Assembly (NCBI GenBank): GCA_035499415.1
Contig: DATJYV010000146.1
Coordinates: forward strand, 1-7,273
Length of the DNA: 7,273 bases
Source of the DNA: DATJYV01 sp035499415
GTDB taxonomy: Bacteria; Bacteroidota; Ignavibacteria; UBA10030
Direction of reading: 5' to 3'
Positions within the stretch are counted from its first letter, which is position 1, and every line of letters starts with the position of its first letter. The notes beneath the pieces were generated by a model. It saw nothing but the letters and a program-made list of their open reading frames with translations. It did no database searches and was not told the origin of the DNA. The translations under genes and the position numbers were made by a program. Of this stretch, positions 1-5,128 are shown one piece after another.

Positions 1-430
1 TCTTCTCGTCGTACCGAAGCAATTCCTTCACCCGCTCGATTCTCTGGAGAATAATGTATGTTTCGATCGTCATCCCTTCCAGCGATGAGAAGAGGGCGCT
101 GACCGATTTGTAATCCCTGCCGACGGCCGAGGCGATCGTTGTCGAATGCTTCAAGCGTCGATCCCGGCTCGAGTCACCGCGGGCAATGGCGATCGCGGCA
201 CGCTTGACATGTTCGATCGTCCGGGCGTCCGCATCGTCGAGGAGGTCGAAACCGTTTGCGCGGAGGATTGCGCGAACCTCCTCCGTGTTGATGCGGCCCG
301 ATGGCGAAGCCACCACCGCTTCACCGAGGATAACGCTGCGTACGTCGAGTCCGAGTTTCGACAACTCTTCGCGCACGACTCGGATGCATCGGTCGCAAAC
401 CATGTTCTTGATGTGGAGAGTCAAGGGCAT
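1..430 (-). CDS. AraC-family regulator with N-terminal HMA-like CxxC domain (partial, C-terminus outside window)
   Basis: The reading frame is open from an ATG at 430-428 to the window edge, giving 143 visible residues. Residues 1-65 look like a small ferredoxin-fold, heavy-metal-associated-like module: LHIKNMVCDRC, with Cys12 and Cys15 in a CxxC, followed by alternating strands and helices. Residues 93-143 match the first helix-turn-helix of AraC/XylS regulators (TIASAVGRDYKSVSALFS, then TIETYIILQRIERVKELL). The second helix-turn-helix, which I estimate at about 45 residues, should lie beyond base 1. Proteins of this shape are familiar in Bacteroidota and are usually annotated simply as AraC regulators; their ligand is generally not known. 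A metal or redox signal at the CxxC is inference. No Shine-Dalgarno sequence precedes the ATG; it is chosen because the conserved N-terminal strand starts there. The SDR gene lies upstream on the same strand across a 267-base repeat-filled spacer, so co-transcription is uncertain. Confidence 0.85.
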   Translation of the reverse strand, partial: MPLTLHIKNMVCDRCIRVVREELSKLGLDVRSVILGEAVVASPSGRINTEEVRAILRANGFDLLDDADARTIEHVKRAAIAIARGDSSRDRRLKHSTTIASAVGRDYKSVSALFSSLEGMTIETYIILQRIERVKELLRYDEK

Positions 431-454
431 GTCGAGGAGAGCGAGGGAGATTTG

Positions 455-486
455 GTAATTGGATAATTTGATAATTGGGTAACTGG
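455..486. repeat. Tandem degenerate octamer array, consensus RTAATTGG, four units
   Basis: Four consecutive 8-base units read GTAATTGG (455-462), ATAATTTG (463-470), ATAATTGG (471-478) and GTAACTGG (479-486). The period is exact, with one to three differences between units. It lies 25 to 56 bases upstream of the AraC start codon. Low-complexity spacers of this kind are common in some bacterial lineages and have no assigned function. Confidence 0.75.
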
Positions 487-586
487 AAAGACGGGAGAAA
501 TTGCCAACTGCCGGTTTCCAAAAGAGTTGGAACACACCGGCATCAAGGCTGGGGGCTGAGGGCAAAGGTCCAAATCATCAGGACAA

Positions 587-601
587 AGACGGATTCCGTC
601 T
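587..601 (-). terminator. Possible weak terminator hairpin downstream of the SDR gene
   Basis: AGACGG and CCGTCT form a perfect 6-base-pair stem around a 3-base loop. On the minus strand it is followed by TTTGTCC, a poor U-tract. It lies about 100 bases after the SDR stop. The stem is short and the T-run weak, so this may be a chance hairpin inside the repeat spacer. Confidence 0.25.
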
Positions 602-656
602 CTCCAGTCGGAAGTTGGCACTTGGAAACCAAAAAGGCAACGCGACTTTCCAGTGG

Positions 657-688
657 CCCAATCGACAATCACCCAATGACTAAATTGC
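657..688. repeat. Second degenerate octamer array, opposite orientation
   Basis: Units CCCAATCG (657-664), ACAATCAC (665-672), CCAATGAC (673-680) and TAAATTGC (681-688) follow an 8-base period. They resemble the reverse complement (CCAATTAY) of the array at 455-486, but are more diverged. The array starts 9 bases downstream of the SDR stop codon in the sense of that gene, so it could be a transcript-end structure or simply decayed repeat DNA. Confidence 0.45.
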
Positions 689-697
689 TTTCCTTCT

Positions 698-1477
698 TCA
701 CCCGACCAGCACGCTCCCGCCGTTGACGCTGACCGTCGAACCGACAAGGTGGAGTGCAAAATCGGACGCGAGAAACAGGGCGGCGCCGGCTACATCCTCG
801 GCCGTCGCAATGTAGCCGCGGGGAATCTCCGCCTCGATCCGCTTCCGCTTCGACCGGTTGTCGAGCGGCTCCCTCGACATGTCGGTGTCCACCCAACCGG
901 GGGCGATGCAGTTGGCAAGAATGTTGTACGGTGCAAGCTCCACGCTGATTGCTTTCGTGAAGCCGATCATGCCCGCCTTTGACGCCGCATAATGCGAATG
1001 AAACGGCTCACCCCGCTGCCCCGCGGTGCTCGAGATGTTGATGATTCTGCCCCCCCGTTGCTTCTTCATGATGGGGACGACCTCGTTGCAGAAGAGAAAG
1101 GTCCCCTTGAGATTGACGTCGAGCGTCTCATCCCATTCCCGCTCGGTCATCTTTCCAATCTGCCCCTCTTTCCAGATCCCTGCGTTGTTGACCAGGATGT
1201 CGATGCGTCCAAACTCTCTCATCGTCATTCGCACCGCCTTCCGGATGTCGCTGGCTTTCGCAGCATCGGCCTTGAGCGAAATGCACTCTCTTCCTTTCTC
1301 TCTCACTTTTCGGGCGATGCGAGCCGCACTCTGTCTGTGTGAAACATATGTCAGGGCGATGTCTGCTCCCGCTTCGGCCAGCATGAGGGATGTCGCCGCA
1401 CCAATCCCGCGCGATCCGCCGGTCACCAGGGCGGTCATGCCGGACAGATTGATTCCTGTTCCACTAAGTCTTGGCAT
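698..1477 (-). CDS. SDR-family oxidoreductase (FabG-like)
   Basis: This 259-residue protein is a classical short-chain dehydrogenase/reductase with a Rossmann fold, presumably cytosolic and NAD(P)H-dependent. The cofactor glycine motif TGGSRGIG is at residues 19-26, NNAG at 97-100, the structural/catalytic Asn in DVNLKG at 122, the catalytic Ser in NISS at 149-150, and the YxxxK pair is Tyr163 and Lys167. The C-terminal pattern NCIAPGWVDTDM and the ending VNGGSVLVG are also typical. Length and motifs resemble 3-oxoacyl-ACP reductase FabG, but no fatty-acid genes are nearby, so the substrate cannot be named. ATG at 1477-1475 is used because it leaves the usual leader before the first strand (INLSGMTALVTGG); the internal Met14 would cut into that strand. 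No Shine-Dalgarno or clear promoter is seen. It is divergent from the feo operon and lies upstream of the AraC regulator on the same strand. Confidence 0.93.
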   Translation of the reverse strand: MPRLSGTGINLSGMTALVTGGSRGIGAATSLMLAEAGADIALTYVSHRQSAARIARKVREKGRECISLKADAAKASDIRKAVRMTMREFGRIDILVNNAGIWKEGQIGKMTEREWDETLDVNLKGTFLFCNEVVPIMKKQRGGRIINISSTAGQRGEPFHSHYAASKAGMIGFTKAISVELAPYNILANCIAPGWVDTDMSREPLDNRSKRKRIEAEIPRGYIATAEDVAGAALFLASDFALHLVGSTVSVNGGSVLVG

Positions 1478-1576
1478 CGCTTTTGTTCTAAGGTAGTCCG
1501 GAAATCGATGTGTTGATCACAACTTCGGGAAAAATTGCCGACTTAACCAATCACAGCCCTTTCACTAAGGCTTCAT

Positions 1577-1630
1577 TCAAAAATCGACAGACGAGCCTTC
1601 TCAATTATTGGAAGACGTTCTCAAAAATCG
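1577..1630. repeat. 10-base direct repeat TCAAAAATCG (two exact copies)
   Basis: TCAAAAATCG occurs at 1577-1586 and again at 1621-1630, 44 bases apart, in the feo-side half of the divergent spacer. The second copy begins inside the left arm of the inverted repeat 1610-1664. The copies could be binding sites or remnants of duplication; the sequence alone does not decide. Confidence 0.5.
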
Positions 1631-1664
1631 GAAGGTTCGAACCAAGTCAACCGAGAACGTTTCC
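1610..1664. repeat. Imperfect inverted repeat with a nested 10-base palindrome
   Basis: Left arm GGAAGACGTTCTC (1610-1622) pairs with right arm GAGAACGTTTCC (1653-1664), giving 12 base pairs with a single bulged G at 1614. The 30-base interior contains the perfect palindrome GGTTCGAACC (1634-1643). The element lies about 40 bases upstream of the -35 box of the feo promoter, so it is probably outside that transcript. It could be a cruciform, a regulator site, or the transcribed leader of another promoter. Confidence 0.6.
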
Positions 1665-1703
1665 TAATATTGCCGAATTTCGAGGTTTGAACAGGCATTC
1701 GTA

Positions 1704-1732
1704 TTGACACAAGAACATATTCCGACTAAATT
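1704..1732 (+). promoter_or_regulatory. Predicted promoter of the feo operon
   Basis: A perfect -35 box TTGACA (1704-1709) and a -10-like TAAATT (1727-1732) are separated by exactly 17 bases. Transcription would start near 1739-1741, leaving a leader of about 30 bases before the first FeoA-like gene. This fits a housekeeping sigma-70 site; the Bacteroidota-type -7 motif TAnnTTTG is only partly matched. Confirmed transcription starts would be needed to be certain. Confidence 0.6.
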
Positions 1733-1736
1733 AGTC
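1724..1736. promoter_or_regulatory. Candidate operator: perfect 13-base palindrome over the feo -10 box
   Basis: GACTAAATTAGTC has perfectly complementary 6-base arms, GACTAA and TTAGTC, around a central A. It completely covers the predicted -10 hexamer, the classical place for a repressor site. Metal-responsive repressors of the DtxR/MntR family bind AT-rich palindromes with TTAG/CTAA-like arms, and Feo operons are commonly iron-repressed, so such a protein is a reasonable guess. It does not look like a canonical Fur box. The identity of the regulator is inference. Confidence 0.45.
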
Positions 1737-1752
1737 TTAATTCAAGCGCCAC

Positions 1753-1760
1753 GAAAGAGG
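1753..1760 (+). promoter_or_regulatory. Ribosome binding site deciding the first FeoA-like start
   Basis: GAAAGAGG ends 9 bases before the ATG at 1770. It supports that start over the in-frame TTG at 1704, which is the -35 box of the promoter and would lie upstream of the transcript. Confidence 0.6.
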
Positions 1761-1769
1761 TTGATTGCG

Positions 1770-2000
1770 ATGAACCAGACGTTGATGAATGTGGAATCGG
1801 GATTGAAAGTAAGGATCGCTCAGCTCAGGTCCCGGCCGGAAACGTGCCGCAGATTGCGTGAGATGGGTTTCTGCGAGAACGCCGTTATACGCTGTGTGAT
1901 GAACGGCGACGGAGGCGTGATCTGTGAGGTGTGCGATGCGCGTGTGGGACTGAACGCCGAACTTGCCCGGGACATCGTCGTTTCAACTGTCGACGAGTAA
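1770..2000 (+). CDS. Cys-rich FeoA-like protein (first of a tandem pair)
   Basis: This 76-residue protein is a small FeoA/SH3-like domain. After a basic helix (residues 18-31) comes the family hallmark LREMGF (29-34), then a strand (NAVIRCVMN) and the C-terminal part ICEVCDARVGLNAELARDIVV, where ordinary FeoA has a G-x-x-(L/I)-x-L-R-x-x-x-A segment. It contains five cysteines, at 26, 35, 42, 52 and 55, the last two as CEVC; the FeoA encoded next has none. A metal or Fe-S contact is possible but is inference. FeoA proteins are cytosolic partners of FeoB and are thought to modulate Fe(II) transport. The start is set by the SD at 1753-1760 and the promoter position. Its stop codon directly abuts the ATG of the next gene, so the two are probably translated in a coupled way. 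Confidence 0.85.
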   Translation: MNQTLMNVESGLKVRIAQLRSRPETCRRLREMGFCENAVIRCVMNGDGGVICEVCDARVGLNAELARDIVVSTVDE

Positions 2001-2243
2001 ATGCCCATCGTTCCGCTCGATACGCTGGTTCCCGGCGAGAAAGGGACAATTCAGTCTATTGCAACGCCGGCCGCCCCCCTGCGGCAACGGCTCATGGAAA
2101 TGGGATTGACGAAAGGAGCGCACGTCGAATTGATTCGTCTTGCACCGCTGGGAGACCCCATCGAAATTCTCATTCGCGGCTATCGACTTTCCTTGCGGAA
2201 AGAGGAAGCGGGATCCGTGCAGATCGAGAAGGACGAGCAATGA
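2001..2243 (+). CDS. feoA: FeoA family ferrous iron transport protein
   Basis: This 80-residue protein is a conventional FeoA with an SH3-like beta-barrel. It begins PIVPLDTLVPGEKGTIQSI, then RQRLMEMGLTKGAHVELIRLAPLGDPIEILIRGYRLSLRK split over residues 28-67, with the typical MGL turn at 34-36, GDPIE at 51-55 and RGYRLSLR at 59-66. It has no cysteine, unlike the preceding paralogue. FeoA is a cytosolic accessory of FeoB needed for efficient Fe(II) uptake in several bacteria; its exact mechanism is not settled. The gene starts on the base after the upstream TAA and has no clear Shine-Dalgarno of its own. Its TGA overlaps the ATG of feoB (ATGA), indicating tight translational coupling through the three genes. 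Confidence 0.95.
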   Translation: MPIVPLDTLVPGEKGTIQSIATPAAPLRQRLMEMGLTKGAHVELIRLAPLGDPIEILIRGYRLSLRKEEAGSVQIEKDEQ

Positions 2244-4348
2244 CGGTCGCTCCGCTGGTCGAAACAAAAATGCGTACGATCGCGGTCATCGGGAACCCCA
2301 ACTCGGGGAAGACAACGGTATTCAATGCATTGACGGGTCTGCGCCAGAAGGTCGGGAATTATCCCGGAGTCACGGTCGAGAAGAAGGAGGGGAAGATTCT
2401 TTTCGGCGACGGGACCGAAGCAATTCTCCTCGACCTGCCCGGCACCTACAGTTTATCCGCGCAATCGCCCGATGAAAAGATCGCGACGGACATTCTTCTG
2501 GGCCGGGTGGCGGATACGCCTTCGCCCGACCTCGTTGTGTGCGTCGTCGACGCAAGCAACCTCGAACGCAACCTCTATCTTGTCGCCCAGGTCCTCGATT
2601 ATCAGATTCCCGTCGTGATCGCCCTCAACATGGTCGACCTCGCACAGCAGGAAGGAATGGTGATCGACGACTCACGACTCTCGACGGAGTTGGGGGTTCC
2701 CGTCGTGCCGGTTGTCGCGACGAAAAAGACGGGCATTCCCGAACTCCGTAAGACGATCGCGGCGACCACAAGCATGCCGGCGAGGGAGAGGCGATGGATT
2801 TTGCCCCGCGTGGTTGAAGACGACATTCTCGCATTGTGCGGCCGCCTCCAGGATGCGCACGGGCTGCGTGAGCCGGAAGCGCTCAACGAAGCGATCGACC
2901 TCCTTTCCGGGAATGGAGACGGAAACAATCATTCTGCCCGGCTGACGGAAGACATTCTCGAGTTTGCGGAGCGCAGCCGGAAGGGGCTCGATGAGCACGG
3001 CATCGACCGCGCATCCGTTTTTGTCGAGTCACGGTATCAATGGATTCAGCAGGTGTGCGACCGTGTTGTGCAGAGGAATCATCTGTCCGGGCCGAGCCTG
3101 AGCGACCGCCTCGACCGCGTGTTGACGCACAAGGTCTGGGGCTTCCTCATCTTCGTTGCCCTCATGGCGTTGATGTTTCAAACGATCTTTTCGTGGGCGA
3201 CCGTTCCGATGGACCTTATCGGGCGGGGAATCAGCTGGGTGGGGAACCAGGTGGTGGATGTGATGCCCGCGGGCGATTTGCGCGACCTGGTCGTCAACGG
3301 CGCACTCGCAGGTGTCGGTGCGGTCGTTACGTTCCTGCCGCAAATCATGTTCCTCTTTCTTTTCCTCGGCATCCTCGAAGACAGCGGTTACATGGCACGC
3401 GCCGCGTTCATCATGGACCGGCTTATGAACAAGGTCGGGCTCCATGGAAAATCGTTCATCCCGATGCTCAGCTCGTTCGCGTGCGCGATTCCGGGCCTGA
3501 TGGCAACGCGGACGATCGAGAGTCGCAAGGACCGGATCGTCACGATGCTCGTCTCGCCCCTCGTCAGCTGCAGCGCACGGCTGCCGGTGTACGCTCTCAT
3601 GATTGCGACGTTCATCCCGCAACGAAATATTTACGGGTTTATCTCACTGCCCGGCGTGACGCTCGTCTCGATGTATCTCCTCGGACTCGTTGCAGCCCTC
3701 CTCATGGCGTGGCTCTTCAAGAAGACACTCCTGAAAGGGGAGGCGCCGGTGTTTATTCTGGAGCTCCCGCCGTACCGCATCCCCACTCCCAAATCCATTT
3801 TCCTTCACATGTGGGAGCGCTCGTACGCGTTCCTGAAGCGCGCCGGGACGTTCATCCTGGCCGTCTCCATTGTCCTCTGGTTCCTTGCATCGTATCCGAA
3901 ACGGGAGCACGCAACGGCCGCCGAACAGCTGAACAGGAGTTTTGCCGGCCAGACGGGACATGCGATCGAACCTCTCATCCGGCCGCTTGGTTTCGATTGG
4001 AAGATCGGCATCGGCCTCGTCGGCTCGCTGCTCCAACGGGAAGTCTTCGTCAGCACGATGGGAACGATCTATAATATCAACGATTCCAAAGGAAGCGGCG
4101 TCGTCTCGCTCAGAGAGCATCTCCGTCAGGATGTCGACCCGGCGACGGGAAGGCCCGTATTTTCGATTCTCACGGCGATCTGTTTGATGGTGTATTACGT
4201 GCTGGCGATGCAGTGCATGTCGACGGTCGCGGTCATGCGGCGTGAAACGAACAGCTGGAGATGGCCGCTCTTCCAGATTGCGTATATGACCGCGCTGGCG
4301 TACGTTGTGACGTTCGCGGTGTACCGCGTCGGGCTTCTGATCGTCTGA
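2240..4348 (+). CDS. feoB: Ferrous iron transport protein B (GTPase permease)
   Basis: This 702-residue inner-membrane protein imports Fe(II). Its N-terminal G domain has G1 GNPNSGKTT (18-26), G2 around NYPGVTVE (40-47, Thr45), G3 DLPGTYSL (65-72), G4 NMVD (130-133) and a G5-like VVATKKTG (158-165). A helical regulatory domain follows (about 180-290). The membrane domain starts at about 299 and holds two gate-type repeats: GVGAVVTFLPQIMFLF (358-373) with SSFACAIPG (411-419), and RAGTFILAVSIVLWF (534-548) with GLVGSLLQREVF (592-603). Cys415, Cys444 (VSCSARLPVY) and Cys659 (MQCMS) are in conserved places. The end, shortly after the last span, gives a normal full length. ATG at 2240 overlaps the feoA stop and follows GAAGGA by 6 bases; the internal Met11 is less likely. 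It is the core of the operon. Confidence 0.98.
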   Translation: MTVAPLVETKMRTIAVIGNPNSGKTTVFNALTGLRQKVGNYPGVTVEKKEGKILFGDGTEAILLDLPGTYSLSAQSPDEKIATDILLGRVADTPSPDLVVCVVDASNLERNLYLVAQVLDYQIPVVIALNMVDLAQQEGMVIDDSRLSTELGVPVVPVVATKKTGIPELRKTIAATTSMPARERRWILPRVVEDDILALCGRLQDAHGLREPEALNEAIDLLSGNGDGNNHSARLTEDILEFAERSRKGLDEHGIDRASVFVESRYQWIQQVCDRVVQRNHLSGPSLSDRLDRVLTHKVWGFLIFVALMALMFQTIFSWATVPMDLIGRGISWVGNQVVDVMPAGDLRDLVVNGALAGVGAVVTFLPQIMFLFLFLGILEDSGYMARAAFIMDRLMNKVGLHGKSFIPMLSSFACAIPGLMATRTIESRKDRIVTMLVSPLVSCSARLPVYALMIATFIPQRNIYGFISLPGVTLVSMYLLGLVAALLMAWLFKKTLLKGEAPVFILELPPYRIPTPKSIFLHMWERSYAFLKRAGTFILAVSIVLWFLASYPKREHATAAEQLNRSFAGQTGHAIEPLIRPLGFDWKIGIGLVGSLLQREVFVSTMGTIYNINDSKGSGVVSLREHLRQDVDPATGRPVFSILTAICLMVYYVLAMQCMSTVAVMRRETNSWRWPLFQIAYMTALAYVVTFAVYRVGLLIV

Positions 4349-4358
4349 GCGCATCAAC

Positions 4359-4556
4359 ATGGAACTTCAGCAAATACTCGCACTCGCCGTTGTTGCAGGA
4401 AGCGCGGCGTACCTCGTCCGAAAAACGATCCTCAAGCGCAAGCGCGCGGCGCAGACCGCTTGCGCGGACGATTGCGGATGTTCGACGAGCGATCCGGCGG
4501 GTCAGATTCCCGGGAAACTCGCGGAGCGGACGCTCACCGGAGCGAAACGACATTAG
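4359..4556 (+). CDS. FeoB-associated Cys-rich membrane protein
   Basis: This 65-residue protein has one hydrophobic helix (residues 6-20, ILALAVVAGSAAYLV), then a basic stop-transfer patch (KRKR, 26-29) and a short cytoplasmic tail with Cys35, Cys39 and Cys41 (CADDCGC). This matches the small FeoB-associated Cys-rich membrane proteins that often follow feoB (Pfam family PF12669, as I recall it). They are thought to be small partners of FeoB, somewhat like FeoC, but their biochemical role is not established; iron or Fe-S binding by the cysteines is inference. It begins 10 bases after the feoB stop with no clear Shine-Dalgarno, so re-initiation after feoB is likely. Its stop overlaps a perfect AGGAGG that serves, or once served, the next gene. 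Confidence 0.85.
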   Translation: MELQQILALAVVAGSAAYLVRKTILKRKRAAQTACADDCGCSTSDPAGQIPGKLAERTLTGAKRH

Positions 4557-4560
4557 GAGG
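4555..4560 (+). promoter_or_regulatory. Strong Shine-Dalgarno AGGAGG without a well-placed in-frame start
   Basis: AGGAGG overlaps the TAG stop of the Cys-rich gene. The first ATG after it (4574, 13 bases on) is in the wrong frame for SufT and would give only 42 residues. The first usable start in the SufT frame is TTG at 4618, 57 bases away. A 5-base-pair hairpin, GCGGC with GCCGC at 4568-4580, lies in between. Confidence 0.5.
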
Positions 4561-4617
4561 TGCGGTTGCGGCGATGCCGCCATACACGCCAACCGCCAAG
4601 ACCTCAAAGCCAACACC

Positions 4618-4941
4618 TTGGAATCCTTGCAGCCCAGCCCTCTCACCGAAGAATCCATCTACAACGCATTGCGCCAGGTCTTCGACCCCGAAATCCCTGT
4701 GAATATCGTCGACCTCGGGCTGGTTTACCAGGTTAAGATTGTGGAAAATTGGGTGGGAGTGAAGATGACGTTGACGACACCGGGATGCGGACTCGCCGAT
4801 AAGATCGCGGATGACGTTCGACAGAAAGTTGCTGAAGTGCCTGGCGTCATGGAATCGGATGTGCGGCTGGTCTGGCAGCCGCCATGGACGCCGGCAATGA
4901 TGAGCGAAGAGGCAAGGAAGAAATTGATGATGATAAGATGA
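4618..4941 (+). CDS. sufT: SufT / MIP18-family (DUF59) Fe-S cluster assembly protein
   Basis: About 107 residues from the chosen start. The domain begins TEESIYNALRQVFDPEIPVN (residues 10-29), continues IVDLGLVYQVKI, has the conserved TTPGCGLAD with Cys57 (53-61), and ends VWQPPWTPAMMSEEARKKL (85-103). This is the MIP18/DUF59 family, whose bacterial members (SufT, PaaD-like) act in cytosolic maturation of Fe-S proteins; Cys57 is at the usual family position. Length is typical. The N-terminus is uncertain: this frame has no ATG or GTG between the upstream stop and the domain, so TTG at 4618 is assigned, with TTG at 4627 as the alternative. Co-directional placement 61 bases after the Cys-rich gene puts it at the end of the feo operon, suggesting a link from iron import to Fe-S assembly. 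The symbol follows the family and is not proof of orthology. Confidence 0.87.
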   Translation: MESLQPSPLTEESIYNALRQVFDPEIPVNIVDLGLVYQVKIVENWVGVKMTLTTPGCGLADKIADDVRQKVAEVPGVMESDVRLVWQPPWTPAMMSEEARKKLMMIR

Positions 4942-5128
4942 GGAAGTTGATGAATAAGAGGCGGACGTTGAGAATTTGGTGATTGATTGGCTTGTTAATT
5001 GCTTAAGTCGGATTTGAGTTTCAACTTACGAGTGGACAGGAATCGGTGGACAGCGAACAGATAACTCTCAACTATTCTGACTCCTGACTTCTGCCTTCTG
5101 ACCCCTGGATTCTGTTCCTTCCCCCCTC
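4942..5128. other. Convergent intergenic region with low-complexity repeats
   Basis: These 187 bases lie between the stops of sufT (plus) and the outer-membrane protein gene (minus). No gene is visible. The left part contains octamer-like words (GTGATTGA at 4979-4986, TTAATTGC at 4995-5002) resembling the units at 455-486. The middle has GTGGACA twice, 14 bases apart (5032-5038, 5046-5052), and the right part a heptamer array. No convincing intrinsic terminator for either converging unit was found. Confidence 0.65.
5075..5116. repeat. Degenerate tandem heptamer, consensus TTCTGAC, six units
   Basis: Six consecutive 7-base units: TTCTGAC (5075), TCCTGAC (5082), TTCTGCC (5089), TTCTGAC (5096), CCCTGGA (5103) and TTCTGTT (5110). 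The 7-base period is exact and the last two units are more decayed. Short tandem heptamer repeats of this kind occur in spacers of various bacteria; their role is not known. Confidence 0.75.

Larger units (their letters stand above)
431..697. other. Intergenic spacer filled with degenerate octamer repeats
   Basis: These 267 bases separate the SDR gene from the AraC gene, both on the minus strand. No credible gene is present: the short open frames here have no start signal and no recognisable protein. The spacer is built largely of degenerate 8-base units in opposite orientations at its two ends, with inverted word pairs in between (TGCCAACT at 502-509 against AGTTGGCA at 613-620; GGTTTCCAA at 513-521 against TTGGAAACC at 622-630). 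A small GC-rich hairpin lies at 587-601. I saw no convincing promoter for the AraC gene. Confidence 0.7.
1478..1769. other. Divergent intergenic region between the SDR gene and the feo operon
   Basis: These 292 bases are visibly richer in A and T than the flanking genes and hold no credible coding sequence. They contain a promoter for the iron operon near the right end, a palindrome over its -10 box, a long imperfect inverted repeat (1610-1664), a 10-base direct repeat (TCAAAAATCG at 1577-1586 and 1621-1630) and an 8-base one (ATTGCCGA at 1534-1541 and 1669-1676). No canonical Fur box (GATAATGATAATCATTATC-like) was found. A promoter for the SDR gene could not be picked out with confidence. 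Confidence 0.7.

Noticed and set aside
475..726. 83-codon plus-strand frame in the repeat spacer
   Set aside because: It is made of the octamer-repeat DNA and antisense SDR end, with no ribosome site or domain.
1509..1521. TGTG...CACA around TGATCA as a CRP/FNR-type site
   Set aside because: The half-site spacing is too short for the CRP consensus and the inner bases do not match.
1634..1643. GGTTCGAACC as a tRNA T-arm
   Set aside because: No acceptor stem, D-arm or anticodon arm could be built around it.
1510..1707. Open frame of 65 codons in the divergent spacer (GTG start)
   Set aside because: No ribosome site, no recognisable protein, AT-rich composition, and it crosses the inverted repeat and enters the feo -35 box; more likely regulatory DNA.
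1704..1769. N-terminal extension of the first FeoA-like protein from TTG at 1704
   Set aside because: The TTG is the -35 hexamer, the added residues do not look like FeoA, and a proper SD precedes the ATG at 1770.
1931..2239. Upstream in-frame extension of FeoB
   Set aside because: The region is already coded in another frame by the two FeoA-like genes, and the ATGA overlap with GAAGGA upstream supports 2240.
3029..4360. Long antisense frames opposite feoB (3029-3622 and 3644-4360)
   Set aside because: Their translations are rich in R, H and D with no domain; they are shadows of the GC-rich feoB codons.
4261..4617. Long N-terminal extension of the SufT-like protein
   Set aside because: It would overlap the end of feoB and the whole Cys-rich gene; the added sequence is Arg/Ser-rich shadow coding, and the family domain is complete from about residue 10 of the TTG start.
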